Source of the DNA: Saccoglossus kowalevskii
Taxonomy: Eukaryota; Hemichordata; Enteropneusta; Harrimaniidae
NCBI RefSeq assembly: GCF_000003605.2
Contig: NW_003131884.1
Span: 1 to 61,050 of the forward strand
Direction: 5' to 3'
Length of the DNA: 61,050 nucleotides
In this document: positions 27,341-40,687 of the stretch, piece by piece
Numbering within the stretch: position 1 is the first letter of the stretch
Layout of the letters: the number at the start of each line of letters is the position of its first letter
Made by a program: the position numbers and the translations under genes
The notes under the pieces: model-generated
Databases searched by the model: none
Seen by the model: only the letters and a program-made list of their open reading frames with translations
What the model was told of the DNA's origin: nothing

Positions 27341-27703
27341 TCGTTCTCAACGAGATCTCGGCGCAGTACCAAATATGCTATCAAATATTGTCTCACCAAA
27401 TCGGGGATATACCGGGGAATGCAATGAAATATATCTGGGGGATAAAGATACTATTCAACTTAAGATGCCATTGTCATGAAACACTAACATTTATTTATTA
27501 CGATACTAATGAGCTTTAAAAAATAAGGCAAATATAAAGTGACAATAAGTCGATCACATAAAAATTGGATTGAAAAATGAAATTGGCAGATTAAAATATT
27601 AACGCAAATCGCTTATCAGCTTAGCATCATTTGCGCCCTATTGTATATATGTGCATGCGTGAAATTCGCATCACCGTGACAACGTTCATATACATTCCCA
27701 CGA

Positions 27704-27860
27704 TTAAAGCGGGAGGGTCGCACACGTGCGGTATTTGAGTTCCAACGATGACAACAAAACACACTAAGAACGCAAAGGCTCATGGGTAGACGCTTGTTTG
27801 TAAACAATGACATGCTATGGCCATCTGACGCATGCGCAGGCGACGACTCCCTCGATTTAA
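27704..27860 (+). mobile_element. TTAA-flanked MITE, copy B
   Basis: A 157-bp relative of the element at 20584, in the same orientation and flanked by TTAA. Ends read TTAAAGCGGGAGGGTCG and, reversed, TTAAATCGAGGGAGTCG. The inner segment around 27770-27842 matches copy A closely, including GACGCATGCGCAGG. Confidence 0.75.
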
Positions 27861-28350
27861 TTTGTCCCGTCTTTCGTCACGGTGAGTTCATATGGCAACG
27901 CCGTAATCGTCACGCAGCGCGCGGTCGGAATTCAAGTAAACAAACAGCTTACGTGGTGACGATTGTAGTGCTTTCATTGTGTTATAGTACATAATAAGTG
28001 TCCCTTTTGTACTTGACAATTTTTCAGGTTGATTTTCCTGTGATATTGCAATGTTCAACAAGTGACTCTTCTTTATCACATGACCCTTTGTCGTTGATAG
28101 AAAAGACAAACTAAACTAACGACTTTCACGCGTCAAGAAATAAAAGTACACGACCTCTTATATGTATGCAAATGTTGACCAACGATGAAAACTTCCAGTT
28201 TGATCAAATAAAGTAGTTTGAAGAGTATAACTAGAATTTATCCGACAGGCGTTGTAATGATTTTAACAATATAATATTGCGCCATATGTCCGTATAATAT
28301 CAGTGTTGTAAGTCACGTGATTCTAAAAATCCCATATTTAGTGTTTATTG

Positions 28351-28570
28351 CGCACCAAAAGTTACACATCTTTGCATTCATGCTAGTTTCATGTAATTAA
28401 ATATATACCTTGCCAATATCAAAACTGATTACGTTTACACTTTGAACTGAAATGTCATCACACCAAATGTTACATAACAGATCTTGGAATGCATGCTAGT
28501 TTCATGTAATTAAATATATACCTTGCCAATATTAGAACAGATTACGTTTACACTTTGAACTGGAATATCA
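28351..28570 (+). repeat. Tandem duplication, 113-bp unit, two copies
   Basis: CTAGTTTCATGTAATTAAAT at 28383 recurs at 28496. The similarity runs on through ATATACCTTGCCAATAT and ATTACGTTTACACTTTGAAC with few changes. Confidence 0.9.
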
Positions 28571-29103
28571 TTATAGATGTCTAAATGTATAAATTTGTTG
28601 TGGATTAATGATGCTTCCTTCTCCGCCCACGCACTGAGCTGAAAAACCTTTTAGTTTTAACTGAAGAGTCTATAAAGTCCGACTCTCAGAAACTGGAGAG
28701 GAATATCCGGTAAATAAGGACCTGGCAAGCCTTTTAAACTGTTGTGATATAAATAGAGACCTTATGTGATCGGGTGTATGTTCAAGGAGAAAAGAATTAG
28801 ATAACAGATACATTGCCTGAGACCGCACTTATTATTGTATTTGTATTTTGTGTGTATGTCATAACAATATTCCCAATTATAAATTGAACTAACCAACTGT
28901 TAGTTTCAGAAAAAAATTTTCATCTAAAGCATTAGATGTCATGGCGTGAGAAATCGAAAGTGCTCGGCAGGGGATTGAGGTATGTGTACGCAACGCATGC
29001 GAGCTGATTGCATCCATTAAACAAACAATCAATTTGAAACGACGCAGTTAACGCCTCGCGTGCTGCACTTACGTAATACGAGTTCCGGCACAAGAACACG
29101 TCA

Positions 29104-29158
29104 AGTGGGTGGGCAGGCGGTCTGCCTCTAGAAATTCTTGTTATGAGCAAAAATGTGT
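29104..29158 (-). CDS. Very weak candidate micro-exon
   Basis: A GC-rich 55-nt minus-strand segment lies between GAATTTCTAG and a TAC|GTAAGT donor and encodes a short Arg/Pro-containing peptide. It also contains a near-palindrome (GGCAGACCGCCTGCC), so structure rather than coding may explain its composition. Confidence 0.08.
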
Positions 29159-32100
29159 TTTTGCCTAAGTGTTGCGACTTCACGAGCTATGGCATAATTC
29201 ATATGCATCCGATCATGTGATCGTTGTAGACACGAAAGGTGGTGCAATTCGATGTATACAGCCTGTCGGTGTTATCCTACTCGTATTTTTAATCTCCCAG
29301 TGGAGTTGACAATCTGTCCCGGGATCAAGGTGTTTAACACATTCTCGTGATTGCATTGGTTCGATCAATTTTTAAGGGATACAACGGTTGATCGCAAATG
29401 ACGATTTCAAATCGACATCAGTATATGTAACTATATTTGACGACCTTCATAACATAATATGTATTTTTTATTATCGTTATTACAAATAATAAGAAGATAA
29501 ATCCGTACAATCACCCATTTGATGGACCCGATTCACAGTTGTCTGAGGTCGGTAGAACTTAATGATATTTGTTTAATTCAATTGAATCGAGCGATTGGCC
29601 ATGATTACATACACACCTACAGATTAGAGTTCGTGTTCTTCTAAATTTATACAAGCACATGATTAAAAAAAAGTATCGATGTTTAATTTGTCTCAAAATC
29701 GGTTACCATCAATTTTTAGTCAATCACAGTTTGCGTCAAGATTCAGAAAACATTCAAGGTAATCACAATCGATAAAGTGAAATTGTAGATCTCACATATA
29801 TGATCCGAGATACACGTCCTCCAGTTGTGCACCATAAGCCTAGATCACCGTGTGAAATTAATTGCTTAATATGCATGACGATGTTGAAAATATAACGAAC
29901 ATATGCGTAAATTTCATGCGTAAACAAGATATGTATGTACAATTTTACACGTGCAGTGTATCGACAAGTGGCGCGAGAATACAGGCGTTAAGCACATTAC
30001 CATTAATGATACGGTCGAGAACAGACCTTGATTTGGCGGAGAAGAAAAACAGGCATCGGTCGATGGTATTGATTTGATTTTGCACTTGACTTTTAGTGCG
30101 ACTGACACGTGATACTGGCAGTCAATATGACTGAGTCGTACAGTTAACAGAGGGAGAAAAACAGGTTTTTCACTTGGCGTAGTATTTGCTAAGGATGATA
30201 GTGATAGTGCGTGATAGTGATAGAGACAAACACGAACCATGCACTGTCGATTCTCCTGTTCCCACGGTCCAACATCGTGTGATGTCCGTGATGTATCTAT
30301 TTTCAATTTGTGAAGACTCTGATGCCCACGGTTTTCCATGTGCCCAAGCTTCACAGTTATGCCACTAATTGTGTCGATAATTTTGTTAGAATCGTATGCA
30401 CAAGTACATATCGAGACGTTCTGTTCCCGGTAATGGATGTGTTTTGTACTGCATATAAATAAATAAATTCTCGCCTAATTTTCTAAATTAAACTCGCCGA
30501 AAGTTGAACTACAACACTACACGTTCGAAAATGTACTTCCCAATGTTTGTATTACACATATGTGATACACGTGAAAAAACGGGTGTCTTTATTGGAGAGG
30601 CATCTCCCACTCATGGAATGCAAATACGACAACTCTGTACTATTTTAATATTTCGAGCATAATCACTGTATTTTAAGTTCATGATTCTGTCATGTAGATT
30701 TTAAAATATTAGAATTGATTCTCGGTAAATAATGCATTTACAGTATATGATCACGAGAATCAATCAAAACTTATTAGGGTCCTCCCAGCATATCAACAAA
30801 CATACGTCTACGAGCACTTTACTCCCTACTATGTAACCATGAAGCGAATACTCCGCGAATACGTTATTTATTTTGTTGATCAATCACATATGTACGTAAT
30901 ATTGTGGCGCCGACCTTTAAAACGCACGTATTTGCCATGATATGAAGGGTGAGAATAAACACAGTTAAAGATCGCGTCCGTTCTGCGGTGAAGGTTACTC
31001 TACTTTGTTATATTATCCACAAGGTGATTGTCAGTCTTTAATATTCTAGCGTATACTTTCCCCTAAAGTCGTCCTTGTAAAAAATGTGTGCAGTATGAAG
31101 TATTATGATGTGTGTTGATATTCACACTCTGGAGTGTGGTTTATTCAAGTTGCAAACTAGAAACTTTGTTCATAGAAAACACAAACTAATACTGAGTTTA
31201 TTTCATGAAAAAAAGAACTTGATGCGCATGCACTTTGGATTAATAGTACGTACCTGTAATTCAAAACACATGCGTAGTCGCTTTTGCATAGTTCGTAATT
31301 TAGTGTTTAGGTTGTTTCTTTGCTTATATATTGCCGTTTACAACTTCATTAAATTCTAAGTACTCAAAACGAAATGTATAATTTGTCTATAAAGTGGGTA
31401 GAAAGACTTATCGTTTCGTAGTGCGTTTCTTTCTCAAGGCATTCCGTGTTTTGAAAATCGCATTGATCTTTGAAGTTACCCACAATGCATCTGTGTGTGA
31501 CGCTCTCTTCTAAATACCGTTTACACTGCGAAATCAGGTGTGTGTTGTATAGCTGAATCCAATCTTGTGTTTATCTTGATTGGATTTTTAGTCGCGTGAA
31601 TGTGAGAATTGAATCAGAATTAGCATCACATTTAAACTGATAAGGAGTGAATAATATATACACTCACTATTACAAGCATGTCAGCCGGCTACCAGAGTTG
31701 TTTGGATTTTGATACGGGCTGAATAAAAGTTTGAATGAACCGTTTTCTGACCAGCTATTATCTATGCAGCGATCAGACAAAAGTATGCCCACACACCCTG
31801 TGTATGTATGAATTCATAGTACCACGTGACCATACCAAGATATCTTTTTAAACCCTTTAAAAACAGCCCTTCGCCACGAACGAAGACAGGTGACTTTACC
31901 GAGAGAAAGCAGTCTGCTACAGCATGAACGATTATATACTATTAGCCTAGCGAGACACCCACCCCAACACAAGTTGAGCTTAGGTCAAATTCCCTGTAAA
32001 GTTGTTAGATGGCGTATTTTCCAAGCGTTTCTCGGTATTAATTATTGCAAAGGCTTATTATTAAACAAATAATAATAAGCATATCCTAGCTACTGTTGTT

Positions 32101-33636
32101 ATAATAAAAAACGTCAGAAACGTAAACTAGCTTGATATCTGATACTACAATAAATTGCGACGAAGGTAAATTAAACTCTCTATCCAAGACAATTTATATA
32201 TAGCAATCTATATATATATAGATATATCATATATTGCTTTTGGTTTATTCAATTTTTTCCCAAGTTCACGCAGCAGTGAGCACAGCTGTAATTGCGGCTA
32301 TTATAACTGCCATGGGCCGTCATATCAACAATATAACCACAGTCGCAATTGCCAAACCATGATCAGATTTTGTTTTATGCCCATGCAATTCACACTGCTG
32401 TCGTTAAATTTCGGCGGCCATCATTGCCACATGCACTCTATATTCCTACCGAGGGCCATTTGACAATTATTGAATACTAAACAAGAATAATAATGTCGCC
32501 AGTATGCACAATCTCAATCGCTATATTTTATTTTATTTGACAAAATACGGCGATTAAGCCTGCAATGGAAAGTGGACGTCATTGGAGCGACATGGCCAAT
32601 CGGCGTTTGCTTCATTACGAAGGTTTTCTTGTTTTTGTCGATAACAAGTGTAGTACATCTTCGTTCGTTAAAAGGTGTTAGTATACACATTATCGATGCC
32701 AGAAAAAATATACATAAGTTTCCTTTTTCGCGCACATAGGTCTTGTGATGCAAGCTGATTGGTGTATTCATACGCTGTTGTAATATCCACTAGGCGCCTT
32801 AAAGAGGTCGTAGAATACGATGACTAAATGCCGTAAAGTGGGGTCAGAGTTACGACGATCTCCCGTGCCTGCTTTCTCACGTTAGTAGTGTAATCTCTAG
32901 AGCCAATGGCAAGGTCTTATTTTACGCAAAGCACTATGGGATAATTTACATTCATGTTACATTATACTGAAGTTAGATTTGTACAATATTGACGTTGAAC
33001 TTTAAACGAAAATGTACCGAGCACGACATCAAAGATAGTTATCGGTCGAGTGATCTGTAAATAAGGAGGCGCCAGTGATGCGGGCACTACGTGTCCGCTT
33101 CCCGTGAATAATCTTACAGTGTCTCAACTAATGAGGAATATATGCTTGCAATGTTTGATAGTTATACTGTTCAAAGTTACCGATTAATTGTTACTATTCC
33201 GAGTCCGAGCACCTTTTCTTGTGTGTACTCCTTACATAACGTGGCGAGGGAGTGTTTGCATTGCGATGTTCGCACAGCAAGTTGACAATTGGTTCAAATG
33301 ACGTTTTAGAGTTTTTTTGGAACAGTAACCAATAATTTTGTCAAGCACTATATCTTTATGTTTTTTTAGATGCATTCGTGTGTGCACTCAATTCAATTAA
33401 AATGCGGCGATTGAGCGTGTTTTCGAATTTCGTGTAAACCAACAACTAAACGCGCTGTGTACATTATTACGGATCTCTTATTGGGCAGGACACGGGCGAT
33501 GGCCATTGCAATGTAAGACGCTATTCAATTTCTACAAATGTATTTCCACTATACTGTAGTTATCATAATGTACAATACACTTTTCTGTACAATATCATTC
33601 GTTTTGCAGCCAGTCAAAAAAAAGGAACTACTCGAT

Positions 33637-33660
33637 GTAGGTTCGAACCCTATCCTTGCC
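33637..33660 (+). mobile_element. tRNA-like T-arm / SINE fragment
   Basis: GGTTCGAACCC (33640-33650) is a perfect B-box-type match. The T-arm GTAGG-TTCGAAC-CCTAT pairs fully. No matching acceptor stem or A box lies upstream at tRNA spacing, so it is a tRNA-derived remnant, not a tRNA gene. Confidence 0.5.
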
Positions 33661-33754
33661 AAGTTGAGGAATAAACCTATCTTCTCGTCAACTCCAGACG
33701 TTGTACATAGACCAAAACTGCATAGTCTTAGCAAGGTGTGAGGTCTGATTTACA

Positions 33755-33770
33755 GTTGTTGTTGTTGTTG
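33755..33770 (+). repeat. (GTT)5 microsatellite
   Basis: Five GTT units followed by G and an interrupted continuation. Confidence 0.85.
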
Positions 33771-34009
33771 TAGTTGTTATGTAGCTAAAGAAATACAGGT
33801 ATAAGAGTTATGCAAATTACAATCTGCGTATGAATACAACCGTAGCGGTTTACCCTACCACATGAAAACAAAGTTACATGTATGAATTTGTAGGAATTAA
33901 CGTACGAGAACAATGGGTCACGTGATCATGGATGGTATAATGTTGAGAACAATGATCTTAGAAATGACATACACAGAGGACATTGCTTCGAAGCGCTTAC
34001 TATTTACTA

Positions 34010-34110
34010 CTATAATTGCGAGGTGAATTTGCTGAGTTCGAATCTCGTGTTTCATGTTTATATGTTCGTATATGTACTTGTAATTTCCATTACTTACACT
34101 AGTTAACTGC
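34010..34110 (+). mobile_element. SINE-like fragment with B box
   Basis: GAGTTCGAATC at 34034-34044, followed by a stretch similar to the copy at 41273: both read on to a tail ending ...ACTTACACT about 60-70 bp later. Confidence 0.5.
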
Positions 34111-34194
34111 ATAGTTGGCATATTTGTTCCCGCGGAAGTTCGTAAATGGCTAGGTCATTCTGACCATGATTATACTAGGCTTCATTTGTGTCCG

Positions 34195-34345
34195 GAATTA
34201 AATTCTACCCGTTATTTGTGACGTCGGAGATTCGAATTGCCCTTGTCCAACTAGTCATTGTAGAGCGCATTCAATGCACGCTATTTTAAGCTGTCATTTT
34301 TGGAGCTGTGCGATGTGGCATAACGGGAAGCGCGTCTGCTTAATT
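34195..34345 (+). mobile_element. SINE-like repeat with tRNA-Arg-like A box
   Basis: It shares CATTCAATGCACGCTATTTT, AAGCTGT and GTGCGATGTG with 43605-43745. TGGCATAACGGG at 34316-34327 matches the A-box consensus. The following AAGCGCGTCTGCTTAATTTC resembles the D-arm and anticodon region of a tRNA-Arg. No good B box follows at tRNA spacing. Confidence 0.5.
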
Positions 34346-34480
34346 TCGATCACAACTACTTCTACTACGTACGTACTGGTTACGTTTGAGCATGGTGTGC
34401 CGGGCATTTATGATACATGTTACGATATAGTCTGTTATGTATTTTTCCGCTCTAATCGTATATTGAAATGAATGTATGTG

Positions 34481-34770
34481 CGTAATAACCTTATTATTAT
34501 ACATCTTTTCCTTCCAAGGAAACATCATGGGAATGCCGAAATCCAAAAAATTTTGAACAGAATCAGCGAACTTCTTCGTGTGGAGCCCGGTCGAACTCCG
34601 ATGGCAGCCATATTTGTTTGTATTATTAGAGGACGCTCACGCGCGTAATCGCTCCATATTTGGAATTCGCATTTCCTGGTATGGTAGGATGAAAATACCC
34701 AGTGCAATACCGCAAAATTACGACACTTTGTAACTTATGGCGTTACGGTGCCAGATGTATAATAATAACT
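34481..34770 (+). mobile_element. Dispersed repeat, forward copy (pair with 55255-55546)
   Basis: About 290 bp match the reverse complement of 55255-55546 over nearly the whole length. Matching blocks include ACAGAATCAGCGAACTTCTT, TTAGAGGACGCT, ACGCGCGTAATC, TTCGCATTTCCT and ATGGTAGGATGAA. TTATTATTATACATCT occurs near the left end and, inverted, near the right end, suggesting a terminal inverted repeat. No coding capacity. Confidence 0.75.
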
Positions 34771-37700
34771 GCTATTTGGATATGCGTACTAATTTCCATA
34801 CACCAAAGGCAAGCTCATAATGGTTTTGCTATGTTACATTGTACAACTTTGGATTAGGTGCGAAGCCATACGTGCTTGTCCAGAGTTTTATTTAAAAAGA
34901 GTTACACTTGCTTCAAAGTCGCTTCCGTTCTAAGTAATTGAGTAATTATGTAAGCCTTGATTGGTTTACCTACTCCTGATAAAAAATAAACAGGGTGTAA
35001 TCGATCTAACGAAATTACTGTTTGTGCAATGAATTGGATTACAAAAACATGTTACGAGATCCCGTGTAAGGTAGCGAAGCAATCTTTCTGTTAATAACAA
35101 TTCATTAGAAAAAGGACTACATCAACAGTCTGTAATGGCCATCTTCTCGTGAGAGAGAATTTTGTGTGATTTCCACGCGCAGAAGGACAATGAGAAACCT
35201 TCTTATTCCCGTTGCTCGTGACAGAAATACCGTTCTCGACAATAGGTTCACTGTGGTTAAATGCGAGGTAATGAAATCATGAAGAATTTTCGGGATATTC
35301 TCGCAATGACCAGTAGCTATTCTTCGGACTGGGACAGTGATATGACTTGAAAATTGAAAAAAAAAAACATCTTATGGCGATTCACAAATCTGTAGCTCGA
35401 AATATATGGTGTTTCAATCACATACAATCTAGACGATTAAAATACAGTATAATACAAAACATGTTCAAATTAATGAATGCAAGATGCATGTAACCTCAAG
35501 GCAGCTTGTAAGTTAGCACTGGCAGGTGATGGAGGAGAGCGTTTTATTCTGTGATCGTCAAGGGACCGAAGGCTTTTTATCAGTCAGTGTAACCCCAATG
35601 ATATGCCATAGTAAACTCAGATGGATGCGGACTGGGTGATACATTTTAAAATGGTGACAAAATCAGATTAGAGTTCCCCAATGCAAAGATAGGTAGATGG
35701 AATGCCATAACGCTATAGTTTTCCCGCAAAAATGTTGGTGCAAAGTATTTTTGTATAATTGTTTAATCCTTAGCTTTGAAATAGTTAGCTTCTTTTATCC
35801 AATAATCTTCTCTCAATTGGCCATCTATTTTAGCATGAATGAGAGATAGCTCCGCGTAGAGAGGAGGCGGCTTGCGGTGTAGGTACTCAACCCCATATGT
35901 CCTTATATAATGTCTCATAAATAACGTTTAGTTAACAATAACCGCTAAATGTCGAAGTTGAATTTATCTTGAAGTGATTGAGACTGGCGCTTTCCTCATC
36001 ACCAGGAATAATGCTCAACCAAAATAGATTCATCAAAAGTCAAATAGACGCAATCTCATGGCGCCTTGTTGCAGTGGGATTTTAACCGGAGAAAATAGAA
36101 ATTGGTTAAAAGCCAAGTAAGAAATCATCATTGGGGAGAGTTCTTGTATGTAGTATTCCCTTGAGGAGTTAGCTGATCTCAGACTTATTTTAAAGAGTGG
36201 TGGATTGAACGAACATTGTTTTGTCATTTTGCAGTTTAGCACTGGGCTCGGTGACTAACATCATGCTGCTGAAACTGACACAAAAAACCTCAGATGTAGC
36301 ATTTCAGTCGTCGATACACTTTGATAGGAAACGTATCTATTGATAATTATATTTGAGATAACAAAATATCAACCGAGTTCTGGCTACGAGTGTTACAGAG
36401 TATAACCATCCCCGCTATGAGATGTGCATTTCACACAGTATACTACATACGTTCTGCAAATTGTCGCGTAAACACGTACAGATCGCTTTCAAATAAGATG
36501 CTATCAGACATCAAAATAGCTGGTATAGAACCATTATTACCATTGAAGCATATGGAGAATGATAACTGACGATTGTTGCTAGGCACTGGATAAATCGACC
36601 GGCCAAAATGTTTATGTTTGATAACATATCAATCAACACAGAGCTCGGTGCGTGGCATGTGAAACCATGGCGTCGCTTCGTCTGTTATTTAAACTGTTTG
36701 TTTGTTCTTAACTATTTTAATAACTCGCCTGCAGATACGTCACTATATTAGTTGTATCATATTGTATTGCAATGTATGCGTTGATGTAACAATATGACAG
36801 GAAATGAAATCGCCAAGTGCCCATAGTTGTTGATAAATCGCAATCACTATATATCCACTTTATGAATTAATATTGTGCAAGTAATTGTAAGCGTATCTAC
36901 TTCGCATTATGCGAACAATTGTTCAACCTATACCACGGAAATGGGGCGCCAAAGACTGATTTATATCGTTACCACGCAGATGAAGAAGAAATACCATAAC
37001 ACCAAACCTAAATCTGAAGCGATGTACATAAATAAACGAATTCGAATTGATAATTATGGCATATAGTAGTAGATAATATTTGCCTTAAGTAACTATAATT
37101 CAAAATAGCTAGACATATATATGTATAGAAGTTAAAATATGTGAGTAATGAGGTGTAATGACATTGAGAGTGATTTCCACAATGTATACAATTACTACCG
37201 ATTCATGCGTACATACGAGTGATGGAAACTAAGTTCCCCTTACATTACTATTCTGTAATCGCAGTGACTGACCCTTAAACGCATGTACGTGTGAGTTTTC
37301 TTACATTTGGTTATCTTGTTCATTTCCATGATGCTAGGCATGTATGACGCCCTTATGGGAGTCATGCCGACGCTGTGTTTCCGTTTCTATGCATGATATG
37401 AATCTTCAAAACGTTCGTATTAATGTGTCATGAAGCGTGCTTCCCCACCTCCCCATATGACATATTAGTTGGAAGCATTCTTCATCTATATAGAACTATG
37501 TTTTCAATACAGCTCACTAAGTGTATATGCAATATAGTCGCACGAATTCATTTCAACCAATTCAAACATAACAATAATGTTTCAGACGGAGTTTAAATAA
37601 TTTGCATTCTAAGCCTCTCGTGGATAGTACATGTCTCGTGGACTAGTCTCGGGATTATAATAATCTCCCAAATGTCAAAAGCATCCTTCCTAAGTAATAG

Positions 37701-38520
37701 TGAATAAATTATATTTGCTATTGGTCTAAATTGCATTTAAACGTGTACTCTAGGCTCTGATTTATCATAAGCATAACATAGTATTATTCAATGTCATACA
37801 AAACTACCAAACGACGCACGCGCAATTTCCAGTCAACTACCACACTGTTAATACAATACGTACGGAATATAATAGTTCTTGGGTTTTAGCATTGAGTAAA
37901 CATATGTATGTGGGACTAATGGGGAGTGGGGTCTAATAGATTCAAACGGCGCACGGTCGTTTCAACCAACCGCGGCTGACTGCAAAGTAATCAACATTGG
38001 AGTTTGTTTTACTTTTCCTAAGCGTGATATATCATTAAATAATATTCTCATGGGAAGAACTAAATGCATGTCAACGTTACATAATTGCTCACTTAGATAC
38101 GACACTGATCATATACCTGCATGCAATCCAATGACTACAATTTAATGGGGTTATCTAAGTCAGGCTTGTGTATTAGTCATAATGTTTATATGAATGACAG
38201 ATAAAGTTTTTATGACCAGCGTGAATAGTCAGGGATTTCTATTCAACTTTAGGCAGCTATAGAACTGTTTTTATTACAACGTGCGAATAAGTTATTCGAC
38301 TAATACCCGTGGTTGCAATCATCGCGCTGAAATGCATTGATTGGGCCGTATTACCGTAATATTCTCCAATTTTTATATGTACATGCATCCCTATTAATAT
38401 TTACTTGAAAGGCTTACTTGAAATGTGACATCGTAATGCTGCTTGTCAATATGAGTGGATGTCTGTGTAAACTCATGCCATCCAGTAAAAAGTAAAATCG
38501 CCGTGTTGTTCCTATAACAA

Positions 38521-38551
38521 GTTGGGGGTTGGTTGGTTGGGGTTGGGGGTG
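38521..38551 (+). repeat. G-rich TTGG/TTGGGG tract
   Basis: Alternating TTGG and TTGGGG/TTGGGGG blocks give five G-tracts in 30 bp, three of them four or five long. This is a possible two-tetrad G-quadruplex on the + strand of intron 1. Confidence 0.6.
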
Positions 38552-39522
38552 GCACAGAATCCTAATCAAACCAACAAGGTATACACCTATACAAGTATAA
38601 TTATTATATTATTGCCAATACTTGATCTATCGAAAACGGAAAGTACACAACAAAGAGACAAAAACATCAATCACTGGAATACTTAAACAAACAAATTACA
38701 TGAATGGTCGGATCATTAGCGATTGTTTAGAAGGACATTGAACAGTGATTGGATAGATTTCCATCTTTCATAGTTGTTCTGAATGTTGTAAACAACACTG
38801 TTGTATCCGAAAATCTCGTTCTACTCCATTAGCGGTTCGATCTCCATACAGTAAACGTAAAAGGAAACACTATATACGCTTGTCCTGATAAGAATTTTAA
38901 AATTGAATGAAATGTATTGTCAATAGACGACTGGGGGTTGATTTGTTGATGGATCGATACAAGTGAATTACCGGTTTGATAAATTGGTGCCATCAGCTGT
39001 ATGCTCATGTTCACGATTAAATCGATTGCTAGGAATATTCTCCTAGGTCACGGTGAATATTATCAATTGTATCCATCATTTGAGACAACTGTCACTGCCA
39101 GATGTCGCATACCTTTGTATCAGACTGATGGATTATTTCCTTCGTACTTTCCTTTCTTTCTCTTGCGTATATGTTTGAAATGAGCTCCCGTCACCAGCAT
39201 AGTATTACATTTTTCTAAGTTAACGAGATTGGACGGGTTCAACTGTTTTCTAACCTCGTTCTCATGTATGTCTCGTTTATATAGTAGTGTGTACTGTCGT
39301 GTGTAATTTATTAGCGTTTTCAAGAGAAACAAAATTTTAATTATCAATGCTATTAATAAGATATTATATTATTTTAAAATATCATTGGTCAATTATTCGC
39401 AATGAACCAACACTGTTATTATCTGGTAAACTAATGATTGAACAAAATGGTTATTTAGATTAATTAGGATATTGATTGTGTCCAATCATTATTGACATTA
39501 ATTTGTATACCTTGTCTACCAG

Positions 39523-39658
39523 GTAACTGTGCAAGCAACATGTGGGACTCTCACCGCCTTGACGGTAGATAGATACAAAGTGATTACCATGCCGTTAAGA
39601 TCAATGGCAATACGAACCACCAAAAAGACAATGATATTGATTGCCATCATTTGGTTAG
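39523..39658 (+). CDS. KISS1R: Kisspeptin receptor-like GPCR, exon 2 (helix 3 to helix 4)
   Basis: This 136-nt exon encodes residues 105-149 plus one base of G150. It begins right after the acceptor ctaccag with VTVQATC, the segment most diagnostic of the kisspeptin-receptor family, and continues through TALTVDRY. The G-protein-coupling motif is D120-R121-Y122. It is followed by MPLR in intracellular loop 2 and the start of helix 4 with W148 (4.50). The donor is G|GTAAGT at 39659, phase 1. The frame, phases and family alignment agree with exons 1 and 3 with no missing residues, so no further exon is needed in the 24-kb intron 1. The exon is isolated by long introns on both sides, and a 32-bp minisatellite begins 334 bp after its donor. 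Confidence 0.94.
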
Positions 39659-39992
39659 GTAAGTATATTCATCAGAAATTGACCAAGTGTCTACTGGATT
39701 GGCCTCGTTTTATCAGATATTGGTTTGTGCACCTAAATGTTAATTAAATCACAGATCAGATTTATATCTCGTGTATCTTAATCTACGTTACGAGATTGTT
39801 AGCATTGTACGCAAAACGCACTATTTCGGCACTAACCAATCTGACACCATGTTTGTATTTGTCGATATTTGTAAACCAATTATAACAGAACACCTTACAT
39901 TGTAGTGAAATAACTACCAAAAGTTTAAATCGGGCTCGATACAAACAATTGATTAATGTCTTGTCGTAAACATTATCACCCATAAATGTACT

Positions 39993-40632
39993 ACATCCTA
40001 TGGTCTCACTGCTATCCTCACAATACATCCTATGGTCTCACTGCTATCCTCACAATACATCCTATGGTCTCACTGCTATCCTCACAATACATCCTATGGT
40101 CTCACTGCTATCCTCACAATACATCCTATGGTCTCACTGCTATCCTCACAATACATCCTATGGTCTCACTGCTATCCTCACAATACATCCTATGGTCTCA
40201 CTGCTATCCTCACAATACATCCTATGGTCTCCCTGCTATCCTCACAATACATCCTATGGTCTCACTGCTATCCTCACAATACATCCTATGGTCTCACTGC
40301 TATCCTCACAATACATCCTATGGTCTCACTGCTATCCTCACAATACATCCTATGGTCTCACTGCTATCCTCACAATACATCCTATGGTCTCACTGCTATC
40401 CTCACAATACATCCTATGGTCTCCCTGCTATCCTCACAATACATCCTATGGTCTCACTGCTATCCTCACAATACATCCTATGGTCTCACTGCTATCCTCA
40501 CAATACATCCTATGGTCTCACTGCTATCCTCACAATACATCCTATGGTCTCACTGCTATCCTCACAATACATCCTATGGTCTCACTGCTATCCTCACAAT
40601 ACATCCTATGGTCTCACTGCTATCCTCACAAT
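39993..40632 (+). repeat. 32-bp minisatellite, exactly 20 copies
   Basis: The unit begins ACATCCTATGGTCTCACTGC and is 32 bp long; 640 bp hold 20 copies. All are identical except units 8 and 14, which both carry A-to-C changes at 40232 and 40424, exactly six units apart. The unit is not a multiple of three, but 96 bp lack stops in every + frame, so three long + strand frames of 208-232 codons arise. They are artefacts of the repeat. The array starts 334 bp into intron 2. Confidence 0.98.
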
Positions 40633-40687
40633 ATTCATCGTTTGTAAAAGAATATTGAGCTGTTGTTTATTGTTATTAGTATAGGCA

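Noticed and set aside
29914-30354. 146-codon minus-strand frame
   Set aside because: The longest frame outside repeats and the receptor in this area, but the translation shows no domain, the codon pattern looks random, and there are no good splice or start signals.
33637-33660. Intact tRNA gene
   Set aside because: The T-arm is perfect, but no complementary acceptor stem, D-arm or anticodon stem is found upstream at tRNA spacing.
39993-40632. CRISPR-like array
   Set aside because: Units are contiguous with no spacers and the context is an intron of an animal gene.
39986-40684. Three overlapping + strand frames of 208-232 codons in intron 2
   Set aside because: The 32-bp unit lacks stops in all three + frames; the period of 96 bp makes the same peptide in each frame.
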